DNA of 64,000 nt from Planctomycetaceae bacterium (lineage in GTDB: Bacteria; Planctomycetota; Planctomycetia; Planctomycetales; Planctomycetaceae). The first letter of the stretch is position 1; the number at the start of each line of letters is the position of its first letter. Below, in pieces: positions 38,109 to 46,586 of the stretch. Below the pieces are notes generated by a model. That model was not told where the DNA came from. It ran no database searches and saw only the letters and a list, made by a program, of their open reading frames with translations. Both the position numbers and the translations under genes were made by a program. Location of the stretch: assembly GCA_021732845.1 (NCBI GenBank), contig JAKFUF010000147.1, positions 1-64,000 on the forward strand, written 5' to 3'.

Positions 38109-39350
38109 ATGGACGATCAACGCGAATTTGCGGTGGAGGTCGTCCGCAGGCTGCAGCAGGCGGGATACACCGCGCTGTGGGCCGGAGGCTGCGTCCGCGA
38201 CCTGCTGTTGGGTCTGCCTGCCGCCGATTATGACGTGGCGACCACTGCCACGCCGGAGCAGGTGCGGGATGTCTTTGGCCACCGCCGCACGCTGACTGTC
38301 GGGGCCAGCTTCGGGGTGATCATCGTCCAAGGCCCCAAGCCGGCCGGCGATGTCGAAGTCGCCACCTTTCGTACGGAGGGTCCGTATCTGGATGGCCGCC
38401 GACCGCAGTCGGTCGCGTTTGCCACTCCGGAAGAAGACGCGCAGCGGCGCGACTTCACCATCAACGGCATGTTCTACGATCCCCTGACAGAGCAGGTGCT
38501 GGACTTTGTCGGAGGGCAGCGGGACTTGGAACTGCGGCAGGTGCGCGCGATTGGCGATGCCCATGCACGCTTTACGGAAGACAAGCTGCGGATGCTGCGG
38601 GCGGTGCGGATCACCGCGCGGTTCGGGTTCGATCTGGATCGAGCCACGGGTGAGGCGGTGCGCGCGATGGCGCGGGAAATCTGCGTCGTCAGCCAGGAGC
38701 GGATCGCCCAGGAGCTGAAAAAGATACTGGTCAACCGGCACCGGGCGCGGGCCGTGCAGCTCGCGGCGGACCTGGAAGTGCTCCTGGAGATTCTTCCCGA
38801 ACTGGCCATGCCGCTGGCGACACCTGCTGTATGGACGATCCTCATCAAGTCGCTGGAGATGCTGGAGGCTCCGCGGTTCGAATTGGCGATGGCCGTCCTG
38901 CTGCGCGCGGCGGCGATCCCTGAACATGGCATCGTGGCCTGTTGCCGGCGGCTGCGGCTGTCGATCAAGGAGGAGGAACAGGTCCTGTGGCTCGTGCAGC
39001 ACCAACATGCCCTGCAGGCTGCCGCGCGGCAGCCATTGGCAAAGCTCAAGCGGCTGGTGGCTCACCACCAGATCGACGAACTGATCAGTCTTGCCCGCGT
39101 GCAGGCCCAGGCGTGCGGAGGGATCGACGCGGAGGCCGATTTCGTGGAACAGTACCTGCGAGAAACCCCACGAGACATCATCGATCCGCCGCCACTGGTC
39201 AACGGGGAGGATTTGAAGCAAATGGGGCTGCGGCCCGGCCCAGCCTTCAAAACCCTGCTGGAGTCGATCCGTGATGCGCAGCTTGAAGGGCGCGTGACCA
39301 GGCGTGAAGAGGCCCTGGATCTGCTGCGTTCACTGGCCCGGGAGACCTGA
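38109..39350 (+). CDS. CCA tRNA nucleotidyltransferase / poly(A) polymerase family
   Basis: A 413-residue class II nucleotidyltransferase. The catalytic head has GGCVRDLLLG and the metal-binding DYD in PAADYDVATTATPE, followed by the nucleotide-selecting RRDFTINGMFYDP and the EDKLRMLRAVRITARFGF neck helix. The enzyme either adds CCA to tRNA 3' ends or polyadenylates RNA; the sequence alone does not separate the two. It lies 52 bases behind a DUF1501 gene on the same strand. Confidence 0.92.
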   Translation: MDDQREFAVEVVRRLQQAGYTALWAGGCVRDLLLGLPAADYDVATTATPEQVRDVFGHRRTLTVGASFGVIIVQGPKPAGDVEVATFRTEGPYLDGRRPQSVAFATPEEDAQRRDFTINGMFYDPLTEQVLDFVGGQRDLELRQVRAIGDAHARFTEDKLRMLRAVRITARFGFDLDRATGEAVRAMAREICVVSQERIAQELKKILVNRHRARAVQLAADLEVLLEILPELAMPLATPAVWTILIKSLEMLEAPRFELAMAVLLRAAAIPEHGIVACCRRLRLSIKEEEQVLWLVQHQHALQAAARQPLAKLKRLVAHHQIDELISLARVQAQACGGIDAEADFVEQYLRETPRDIIDPPPLVNGEDLKQMGLRPGPAFKTLLESIRDAQLEGRVTRREEALDLLRSLARET

Positions 39351-39393
39351 GCGGACGAGAACCACAAACAATCCCCGGAACTTGTTCCGCCAA

Positions 39394-40080
39394 TCAGCCC
39401 GGCGGCAGGGCCGAGTTGGGCATCGCGGCACCGGTGGGCTCGGGATAGAACAGCCGGCCGATTTCGCCGCTCAGGGCGGACAAGTACATTTTCTTCCAGG
39501 TGTTGTACTCGTAGTCGTCGACCGAGACGCCGATGGTCGTGGGGAACATCGAGTGGATCGACTTGGAATAAATCGAAGACGAATTTTTCCCCTCATCCAT
39601 GTCGATGACTTCGACCGTCAGATCGGCCCGCCCGCGGTAAAGTTCGGCACTGCGTTCTTCAAACAGGCTGAACTGCCGCAGATCGACGTAGATGACATAG
39701 CCGGCGTCAAACTCGGCACCAATCTCCGCCGGCTTGCTCCAGTTGGGGTTCTTGTCCGTCCAGGCATGGACCTTGTCGGTGTCGATCACGGGGATCTTTT
39801 TTTCCCGCAGTTGGGCCGCAATATGCCGCGCCAGATTGTGGTCCACATCGGCGTTGTCCCATTTCAGCTCGGGGGGGGCAAAGCAGACGACGAGCACCGG
39901 CTTGTTTTTCTTGTCGGTGATCTCGTGCTTGGTCCGAATGTGGAAATCGGGATCAGTCTGGGGCGGACCACCGATCAGCCAGCCCATCAGCAGGACGGCG
40001 TTGCAGCCCGTGGCACTCATGGCGACGCAAACCAGGCAGACAGCCTGAATCCAGGTGAGCAGTGCGCGGCGGGTCGGCAT
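39394..40080 (-). CDS. putative lipoprotein of unknown function, paralogue A
   Basis: A 228-residue protein with a lipoprotein signal (lipobox SATGC). The start at 40080 is preferred over 40116 because GAAGGAAACTC precedes it. The mature domain includes VLVVCFAPPELKWDN, IPVIDTDKVHAWTDKNPNW and FDAGYVIYVDLRQFSL. It is related to the gene upstream, and the two form a likely operon with an 85-base gap. No known domain was recognised; a role in the cell envelope is inferred from lipidation only. Confidence 0.78.
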   Translation of the reverse strand: MPTRRALLTWIQAVCLVCVAMSATGCNAVLLMGWLIGGPPQTDPDFHIRTKHEITDKKNKPVLVVCFAPPELKWDNADVDHNLARHIAAQLREKKIPVIDTDKVHAWTDKNPNWSKPAEIGAEFDAGYVIYVDLRQFSLFEERSAELYRGRADLTVEVIDMDEGKNSSSIYSKSIHSMFPTTIGVSVDDYEYNTWKKMYLSALSGEIGRLFYPEPTGAAMPNSALPPG

Positions 40081-40165
40081 GAGTTTCCTTCGGACGGGCG
40101 TGCTGGCGAGGTTCATGGTACGTCCCTGCTTGATCTTTGTGCCACCGGGTCTGTGACAGGCGGTC

Positions 40166-40900
40166 TCAGAATTCGTCGCCGGGACGGTAGTCCCAGAATT
40201 TCCGCGTCAGCTCATCAGCCACTTGATCGATGAACTGCCGGCGGAACACCGACAAATCGCGCTGCTCCAGGGGGAGGGCCTGGTGCGACGGGAACTTGGC
40301 GTCCATGGTCCCGGTGTAAATCGTGTGCGGCGTCTGTACCCCGTTCTCCTTCGTGAACTTGACGGTGGAGATGAGCGCCGAGGCACTCCCGCGGAGCAAT
40401 TGCGGACTGTTCGGTTCGGTGAAGCTCACTTGAGTGAAGCGGATCAGAATCACGTAGTTCGCCTTGAACTCTTTGGCGAGGTCCGCCACCTGCACATCGT
40501 CGACATCCGAACCATGATCGTCGATCCAGGTGGCAACCTTCTGGGTGTCGACCACGTTGATATCCTGCAGTTTCAGCCGGCGGCTCAGGCCGGCGATCAC
40601 ATCAATGTCCAACGCCCCATACTGGCTGCGGGCGCTTTCCGGTGAGTTCGAAAGGATCACCACCCGCTTGTCCTTGCCCTTCAGCGTTTCGCCGGTTCGC
40701 TGCTTGAATTCGCAGTCTTCCAGGTCACGGCCCTTGAGCATCATCACCGTGCCGATGATGATCTGGCAGCCCGTCGACATGGGAAGCAGGGTGATGAAGA
40801 TCAGCGGGACCAGCGCGGCCCGCAGCCCGCCCAGCAGCCGGAACGGCCGCGTCGGACGGCCTTGCGGAGGTCGTGCTTCCATGGTTGTGGGGCGATCCAT
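40166..40900 (-). CDS. putative lipoprotein of unknown function, paralogue B
   Basis: A 244-residue lipoprotein-like protein (lipobox STGC) resembling paralogue A downstream: RVVILSNSPESARSQ, INVVDTQKVATWIDD and ANYVILIRFTQVSF align with the corresponding blocks there. The start is placed at 40900 because GAAGGA stands at good spacing; 40954 and 40906 are alternatives. It may be the first gene of the pair. Function unknown. Confidence 0.78.
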   Translation of the reverse strand: MDRPTTMEARPPQGRPTRPFRLLGGLRAALVPLIFITLLPMSTGCQIIIGTVMMLKGRDLEDCEFKQRTGETLKGKDKRVVILSNSPESARSQYGALDIDVIAGLSRRLKLQDINVVDTQKVATWIDDHGSDVDDVQVADLAKEFKANYVILIRFTQVSFTEPNSPQLLRGSASALISTVKFTKENGVQTPHTIYTGTMDAKFPSHQALPLEQRDLSVFRRQFIDQVADELTRKFWDYRPGDEF

Positions 40901-41055
40901 CGCCATTCCTTCGCAGCAGCGATTGACGGAAAAAACTCGAGGAGGACGGCGCACCAGGGTGCGGTCGCGGAGCGATTGAGAGCGAGGAAGTCAGTGGGAG
41001 GTGAGAGAACGGCTTCGACGTTGTGCAGCTTGAACTCGAAACCTATTTCAAATTT

Positions 41056-41400
41056 GACGTGTTCGACAAAAGCCAATTTCAAATCTCAAATCTCAAATTT
41101 CACAGTCTTTGCAGCCACACCGAACCGTCGACTGAGCTTTAAGGATCGCGGCAACAATAACATGGTGAAGTTGCTTGGGATGGACGCCGATTGAGGGCAG
41201 ATTCATCAGCCGGCTCGCGTTAGCGTCCGGTTCGTGGCGTTGGCGTCTTCCGATCATCCTCCAACTCATTGGCTGTGCGGCTCGTCAAAAATCGACAGCT
41301 ATTCTTGCTGCGGCACTAAGGGTACAAACGTAACTGTTGCCCCGCAAAGTGGATAATGCGAAGAAGCATTTTACCGTGAAATTTGAAATCTGAAATTAGA
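41056..41400. mobile_element. CAAATTT element split by a TAA-flanked element
   Basis: The left terminal repeat GACGTGTTCGACAAAAGC (41056-41073) differs from the 32.2-kb element at two positions. It is followed by CAAATTT arms, and the matching right arm (ACCGTGAAATTTGAAATC) is at 41373-41400. Between the arms lies the 174-base element 41143-41316. No right terminal repeat was found, so the right end seems decayed and the boundary is approximate. Confidence 0.75.
41143..41316 (-). mobile_element. MITE-like element with TAA flanks, short copy nested in another element
   Basis: An inverted 174-base relative of the enolase-linked element 16706-16910. Its ends read GGATCGCGGCAACAATAAC and, inverted, GTGCCGCAGCAAGAATAGC. 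TAA is immediately outside both ends (41140-41142, 41317-41319). It lacks the roughly 31-base hairpin insert present in the enolase copy. It interrupts a CAAATTT element. Confidence 0.8.
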
Positions 41401-41434
41401 TTTCAAGACTCGTGAACGGGCTCGCGTCCCAACA

Positions 41435-41893
41435 TCACCCAACTCCGCGAAACTGCAGGACCAACAAGTAAACCCAATGCAGCACTCCGGCGGCCATCAG
41501 GGCGACCATCCAAATCAACGCGGTGTCAGCCGGACGGTGGACGCCGAGAAGCCGGCCGGCGAACACACTGCCAATGCCCCAGGGAACCTGGATCGCGCAA
41601 AACGCGGCCAGCAACAGGCCGGCGGGGTTGGCACGACAGCAACCCACAAGATCGAAATGCATAAAGTGCGAAAAGGCGGTCGTCATTCCGCAACTGGGAC
41701 AGGGAATGCCGACCAGCATGCGGAAGGTGCAGGGCGGAAGACCCAGTTGCTGGTGCGTGCCATACCCCCTGGGGGACGGTTCAAGAGACCGGGCCAGGGC
41801 GAAGCCACTTACCAGAAACAGAACCCACGCAGCCAGCAGCCACCGGCCAGTGCGTTGGAGAGGGTATCCGTCCAGAAACAAATTGTGACGCAT
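41435..41893 (-). CDS. DUF2752 membrane protein
   Basis: A 152-residue protein with three hydrophobic helices and the DUF2752 signature GIPCPSCGMTTAFSHFMHFDL followed by ANPAGLLLAAFCAIQ. The cysteine pair could bind metal or act in redox chemistry. The start at MRHNLFLDGYP fits the family length; the frame extends to 42016 without family-like sequence. Function unknown, common in Planctomycetes and Bacteroidetes. Confidence 0.82.
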   Translation of the reverse strand: MRHNLFLDGYPLQRTGRWLLAAWVLFLVSGFALARSLEPSPRGYGTHQQLGLPPCTFRMLVGIPCPSCGMTTAFSHFMHFDLVGCCRANPAGLLLAAFCAIQVPWGIGSVFAGRLLGVHRPADTALIWMVALMAAGVLHWVYLLVLQFRGVG

Positions 41894-42025
41894 AGGGGGA
41901 GAGGCCGGGAGTGTTAACGGAATCGCTGAATGGCTGCAAGAGGAGTTCGGGGAGATTGAGGGAGGGCGTTCGTTGTCATACACGAGTTGTGAGGGCAATG
42001 GTTGTGTTGGATTCATTGCCGACGT

Positions 42026-42168
42026 GGCGGGAGGGCGAAGCTCCTGCTGAGCCGTGGTTTACGGTGCGAATTGGCCTCTCGCCGCCTTTCGATCACAAAG
42101 TCCTTAATTCGCTGTAGAAACCGCGTTTTTCGTTGTTCGCGGCTCGGCAGGAGCCTCGCCCTCCCGCC
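42026..42168. repeat. GGCGGGAGGGCGAAGCTCCTG palindrome
   Basis: 29-base arms (42026-42054 and 42140-42168) are near-perfect inverse copies around about 85 bases of unrelated sequence. It fills the 296-base gap between the DUF2752 gene and the Tat-exported unknown, ending 22 bases before the latter's stop. It may serve as terminator for that gene. It is the only copy in this window. Confidence 0.75.
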
Positions 42169-42189
42169 GCGTCGTCCTGTTTGGGCAGC

Positions 42190-43683
42190 TCACAGCGACG
42201 CCAGCGCCTCCCGGGCACGAGTCAACAGCGACGAATCCTGGTCGCCAGTCCCCTTCAGGTAGTAGACCGATGCCGCCAGCAGTTGCGGGCGAACCTGCGG
42301 GCTCGCGTGGCTCAAATCCTCCATCGCCGACGCCGCGAACTTGTAGTCGTGCGCGTCGGTCCCCTTGGTGAGAATCAGGTGTCGGGCGGTGTCGAAGAAC
42401 GCGGCAGGACTGCCGCCACCCTGGGCGAATTTCAGGGCCTGGGCCGACGCCTGAGCCCGATTGTCCTTCAGCCCAGCGAAAATCGCGTCGATGTCCGGTA
42501 CCATCTCCGCCGGAACAAGTTCGTCGATGTGCGGCTTGTCCGGCAGGCCGTCCCGCGAACGGGCTCCTTCACGAAACATCGTGACCCACGACGCGGCCTG
42601 CAGCAGCGACAACAGGCGTGTCGAATCCTGCCCGCTCTGCCGGAAAGCATAAAACAGCGAATTGCAGGCGGTGGTGGCATGCAGGGTGACGATGGCGGTT
42701 TTGCGCATCAACAGCTCGCTGCCGGCCAGCAGGATCGCGTCCCACAGAGAACTCGCCGCGACCCCCTTGTTGAGCAGTTCCACCACAGCCGTGGCCGCAC
42801 CCTTTGTGTCGGCTTCGCGCAGAGTCTGCAACAGCGAGGTCGTGGCGGCGGGATCTGGCTTGCCCAGCGCCCAGTCGGGACGTATCTGGCCCAGCAACGC
42901 CTGGTTCTGCTCCATCGGCGTGGCGGTCGCGCTTTTGCCGCCATTGAGCAACCCGTAAACCAGCGAACGCAGCACCGGCTCGGCATGCTCCCAGCCAATC
43001 ACCTCCAGCGTGCGGAAGGCGTGGGCGGTAAAGATCGCCTTGTGGCCGATGTTCTGCTGGTCGCGGATGCCAGAGGTCCACAGCAGTTCCATCACCTCGG
43101 CGGCCCCGGCTGACCGGCACAGTCCGGCGACCGCGACATCCGCCGCTTCGTCGTCCCAGGCGTTCATGGCCTCGATGAACCGCTGGCGCGACTGAGACGG
43201 AGACGGAACCATCGCCTCCTTCACCGGAGCCAGCGACCAATCGCCCTCGCGGACATCCTGTGCCTGCGAATTCTTAAAGTTGTCGAGAGCCCAGAACATG
43301 GGCAGCAGCCGGTCGGACTGCGACGCATCGAGCGACAACTGATGGGCGGCGCTCATGGCCAGCACGGCATGGAACTTAAATCCCACCGGCCGGGGCTTGA
43401 TGTTCCGGATCCCCGCCAGGAACACGCCGCCCAGAAGTTGCCGGTACGGCAGCCCCTTCTTGAGCCGTTCCACCGCCTCTGCCAGGCACCGCTCGCGCGG
43501 CGTGCGCTCAATCCACCGCACAACCTCTTCCATCTGTGGCGTGAACTGCACGATGTCGGGAGTCACCTGCACCTCGTCCGCACGGGCGGGCACCAGGGCC
43601 TGCAGTGCCTGCCAAGCCGTGGCTCCGGCAAGCACACTGCCTCCAACATCCTTAAAGAAATGACGGCGGTCGATGGCGGACAT
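42190..43683 (-). CDS. Tat-exported protein of unknown function
   Basis: A 497-residue protein with a twin-arginine signal (DRRHFFKDVGGSVLAGATA). The mature protein is almost wholly alpha-helical, with HEAT-like segments and conserved-looking phrases PYRQLLGGVFLAGIRNIKPRPVG, NIGHKAIFTAHAFR and LWDAILLAGSELLMRK. The start at 43683 has a GGAG upstream; 43704 is an alternative. No enzyme family was recognised. Confidence 0.8.
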   Translation of the reverse strand: MSAIDRRHFFKDVGGSVLAGATAWQALQALVPARADEVQVTPDIVQFTPQMEEVVRWIERTPRERCLAEAVERLKKGLPYRQLLGGVFLAGIRNIKPRPVGFKFHAVLAMSAAHQLSLDASQSDRLLPMFWALDNFKNSQAQDVREGDWSLAPVKEAMVPSPSQSRQRFIEAMNAWDDEAADVAVAGLCRSAGAAEVMELLWTSGIRDQQNIGHKAIFTAHAFRTLEVIGWEHAEPVLRSLVYGLLNGGKSATATPMEQNQALLGQIRPDWALGKPDPAATTSLLQTLREADTKGAATAVVELLNKGVAASSLWDAILLAGSELLMRKTAIVTLHATTACNSLFYAFRQSGQDSTRLLSLLQAASWVTMFREGARSRDGLPDKPHIDELVPAEMVPDIDAIFAGLKDNRAQASAQALKFAQGGGSPAAFFDTARHLILTKGTDAHDYKFAASAMEDLSHASPQVRPQLLAASVYYLKGTGDQDSSLLTRAREALASL

Positions 43684-44194
43684 GGGGATCTCCTCACACG
43701 ACACAAGCGGAAGACAGTGGTTCCATCATATCATCCTCTGCCGGGAACCTCCCGCTTTGGATGGCATCGGACATCGGATGGCAAGCCACAGGTCCGCGGA
43801 GCTGATACCCAACAACCTTGATTCACGCAAAGTTCACGGCAATTTGGTAACGTATGCCATCGCGGACAGGGAGGTTTCGGTGAAGCCACGGCGGGAATGC
43901 CAACCTGTGCGGAACTGCTGATTTAACGAACCGAGCCTCGACGCAACCCGAATCCACCACCGAGTCATCAAGTCTGGCTGAAGCAAATCGAGCACAGAGA
44001 AGCTCCGGTTCTACGACAGCCGCTCCGTAAAAACTCTGGGCAGTCCATACTTGTCCCCTCAATCCACAGAATTGGCCGTCAACCAGCGCCGCGGTTGGTG
44101 GCGGGCAGCGATTCGTTCCCGAACGCTCTTGATCGTGTGGCTGCCGCTGCTGCTGGCCACCTGGCTGGCATACATTTATTACCAGGAAAGCAAC
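43684..44194. other. 511-base intergenic region with no repeat recognised
   Basis: The interval lies between divergent genes and should hold both promoters. Its last part (44051-44194) is in frame with the peroxiredoxin and could encode a membrane anchor (TLLIVWLPLLLATWLAYIYY) if a TTG at 44051 is used. Nothing else was recognised. Confidence 0.5.
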
Positions 44195-44662
44195 ATGGCT
44201 CTGAAGGTGGGTGACCGAGCCCCCGATTTTTCTGCGACCACCCAGGACGGGACCACCGTTCGGTTGGCCGATTTCGTGGGCAAACGCGGCCTGGTCCTGT
44301 TCTTTTATCCCAAGGACGGGACATCCATTTGCACCGCCGAGGCCTGCGCCTTTCGCGATTCGTATGAACAGTTCGCCGACGCGGGAGCGGAGGTCATCGG
44401 CGTCAGCAGCGACAACGAAGCGCAGCACCGCTCCTTTGCCGAGGAGCATCGCTTATCGTTCCCACTGATCAGTGACACGGACGGTGCCCTCCGCAAGACG
44501 TTTGCCGTCCCCAAGACCCTGGGTTTGTTCCCCGGTCGTGTGACCTATGTCATCGACAAGGAAGGAATCATCCGGCAGGTGTACTCGGCGCAGCTCGCCT
44601 CGGATGAGCATGTCCGCCAGGCGCTCGCGGCACTCGGAGTCGAAAGGCAGCCAAAGAAGTAG
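44195..44662 (+). CDS. peroxiredoxin, Bcp/PrxQ type
   Basis: A 155-residue thiol peroxidase. The peroxidatic Cys46 and probable resolving Cys51 lie in YPKDGTSICTAEACAFRD, the five-residue spacing of atypical 2-Cys Bcp/PrxQ enzymes. It reduces peroxides using thioredoxin-type donors. The ATG at 44195 gives the standard Bcp N-terminus and has AGGAAAG upstream. The frame is open 48 residues further with a convincing transmembrane helix, so a membrane-anchored form from a TTG start is possible. Confidence 0.92.
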   Translation: MALKVGDRAPDFSATTQDGTTVRLADFVGKRGLVLFFYPKDGTSICTAEACAFRDSYEQFADAGAEVIGVSSDNEAQHRSFAEEHRLSFPLISDTDGALRKTFAVPKTLGLFPGRVTYVIDKEGIIRQVYSAQLASDEHVRQALAALGVERQPKK

Positions 44663-44806
44663 GGTTCACCCCACCCGCAAGACCCGGCACCACCACTTCC
44701 TGCCACGTCGATTTCTCCTGTTTCTGCTTGGAATCTCAGTGTTTCTTGCGGTATGGTGATGCTCTCATCAACCCAGAAGTTCTCCGGGGCTCAGCGGACT
44801 TTTGAC

Positions 44807-45475
44807 ATGCGCCTGAATCAAAAGCGTGCCTTCCTGTGTGTATTGTTCGGCTTGGTGTGTTTGACGGGGTCTGGAATCCATGCCCAGCCCGGCGCATTTC
44901 CAGGGGCCGCGCCCGGAATCCCAGCAGGGATGCCTGGCAACATGCCGGGTTTGCCAGGCGGAATCCCCGGAGCGATGCCAGGGATGCCGGGAGCGGCACC
45001 AGGAATGCCTGGTGCGATGCCCGGGATGCCTGGCGACATGCCGGGGATGCCCGGAGGCATGCCCAGCATGCCACGGATGGGAATTCCCGAGCGGATCTGG
45101 AGCTGCCAGGGATGTGGCAAAGAGGTCGGGCGTGGCTTGACCACGCCTTCGGTGGCGAACTGCCCCCACTGCGGCGTGCGGTTCAACAACACCGTCGAAG
45201 GGATGATGGCCAATTCCAACGACCGGATGGACGACCTGCTCAACCGGTCGCGGACTTCCACCCCTTCCTACTCCGGCAATTCGAGCAGCAGTGCAGTGGC
45301 GGGCAGGATTGTAGGTTTGGTGATCTTGCTGGTTGGTGCCTTGTTCGTGCTGGCCGTAGTCGTGGGCGCAGTGGTGCTGTTTGTGTATGTGATCAAAGCG
45401 GCCACGGCTCCGCCGAAAAAGTCAAAGAAGACTCGGCGTCGCCCGTCGTCCGGATGGGAGAAGGATGAGGAATAG
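44807..45475 (+). CDS. secreted Pro/Gly/Met-repeat protein with zinc ribbon and membrane helix
   Basis: About 222 residues. A signal peptide ([21 protein letters not shown]) leads to roughly 60 residues of imperfect PGMPG(A/D/G) repeats. A CxxC-x17-CxxC zinc ribbon follows ([10 protein letters not shown] and NCPHCGVRF), then a transmembrane helix ([26 protein letters not shown]) and a Lys/Arg-rich tail. An ATG at 44753 would only lengthen the N-terminus. The repeat is collagen-like in rhythm but lacks strict GXY register. Function unknown. Confidence 0.75.
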   Translation: MRLNQKRAFLCVLFGLVCLTGSGIHAQPGAFPGAAPGIPAGMPGNMPGLPGGIPGAMPGMPGAAPGMPGAMPGMPGDMPGMPGGMPSMPRMGIPERIWSCQGCGKEVGRGLTTPSVANCPHCGVRFNNTVEGMMANSNDRMDDLLNRSRTSTPSYSGNSSSSAVAGRIVGLVILLVGALFVLAVVVGAVVLFVYVIKAATAPPKKSKKTRRRPSSGWEKDEE

Positions 45476-45549
45476 CCAGAAGACTGTTCGATGAGCCAGA
45501 TCGTGTTGCTCCACAAGCGGATTACGGCTGAGTCTCAAATCTCGGATCT

Positions 45550-45750
45550 GAGGTCTCCGACGAAAGTCGGGCGTCTTAGTTTCATGGAATTTCAGATTTC
45601 AAATTTCACAGTAAAATGCCTTTTGGCGACATTCGATTTGCAGGATGAGAGTTGCGTCACGCACTCTGGTATTGCAGACAGTTTGACACTGCTCTCCACA
45701 CTGTGAAATTCGAAATTTGAGATTTGAAATTCACTTTTGTTGGAGACCTC
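45550..45750. mobile_element. CAAATTT element with GAGGTCTCC ends
   Basis: A 201-base element. The left end GAGGTCTCCGACGAAAGT and the right end (inverted) GAGGTCTCCAACAAAAGT match at 16 of 18 positions. Both share the core TCCGACAAAAGT with the 32.2-kb element. CAAATTT arms lie at 45588-45612 and 45699-45730. No target duplication could be fixed because the flanks are themselves element-like. Confidence 0.75.
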
Positions 45751-45782
45751 AGATTTGAGATTCCACTTTTGTCGGACACGTC
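45751..45782. repeat. orphan right end of a CAAATTT element
   Basis: Immediately after the 201-base element is AGATTTGAGATTCC followed by ACTTTTGTCGGACACGTC (45765-45782), an exact copy of the right terminal repeat at 32436-32453. A decayed counterpart (CTCAAATCTC) lies left of 45550. This suggests an older element into which the 45550-45750 copy inserted. Confidence 0.65.
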
Positions 45783-45934
45783 AACTTTGAGATCAGAGAC
45801 CATCGTCGCTTGCCGACCGGACGCTTCAGCCGTCCTGCTTGTGGATCGCAGTTCACGAACCTAAGATCTGGAACTTGCGAACTCCGCGGTCGGAGTTGCG
45901 CGGCTCAGACGACTTGCAGAAGTGGTGCCAAGGC

Positions 45935-46441
45935 ATGCGGTTCACGCTCATCGACAAAATTACAGAAATTCAACCGGGCAAGTCGTTGACCGGTTTGAAG
46001 AATCTGTCGTTGGCCGAGGAGTATCTGGCGGATCATTTTCCCGGGTTTCCCGTCCTTCCCGGCGTCCTGATGATCGAGGCCCTCGTGCAGGCGGGCGCGT
46101 GGCTCATGCGGGAGCAGCACAATTTCGCCTACAGCGCCATCCTGCTGAAGCAGGCGCGGGGCGTGAAGTTTTCCAATTTTGTCTCACCCGGCAACACGTT
46201 GATTGTCAAAGTCGAAGTGAAATCCTGGTCGGGAAACCAATGCACGTTCCAAGGGACGGGCACCGTGAATGGCGGAAACGCCGTGACCGCCAAGATCACA
46301 TTGGAGCAGTTCAACCTGCGCGACAAGGACCCGGCACTGCAGTCGTCAGATGAATACCGGATTCGCAAGGCGCGGGAACTCTTTGGGGAAGTCTGGAAAC
46401 CACCGGCGACGGAAACGGGAGTGTTGGAAGCCACGTCTTAA
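45935..46441 (+). CDS. FabZ-like 3-hydroxyacyl-ACP dehydratase, first copy
   Basis: A 168-residue hotdog-fold dehydratase. His34 in DHFPGFPVLPG and Glu48 in MIEALVQAG are the catalytic pair of FabZ-type enzymes, which remove water from 3-hydroxyacyl-ACP. It opens a five-gene same-strand cluster with FabG, ACP, a second dehydratase and a ketosynthase. The start MRFTLIDKI is chosen on family length. The C-terminal 25 residues are longer than in FabZ. Confidence 0.9.
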   Translation: MRFTLIDKITEIQPGKSLTGLKNLSLAEEYLADHFPGFPVLPGVLMIEALVQAGAWLMREQHNFAYSAILLKQARGVKFSNFVSPGNTLIVKVEVKSWSGNQCTFQGTGTVNGGNAVTAKITLEQFNLRDKDPALQSSDEYRIRKARELFGEVWKPPATETGVLEATS

Positions 46442-46586
46442 GACTCTCTTGCCAGAACCATCAGGCCCAATTTCAAATCGGCTGGTTCTGATTCGTATTC
46501 AAAAGTCGTTCGTCAATCACCGCTTACGCTGAGACAGCGTCATTGAAACAACCTCGGGTTGGTTCGATGGTGCTTCAGGAGTCATT

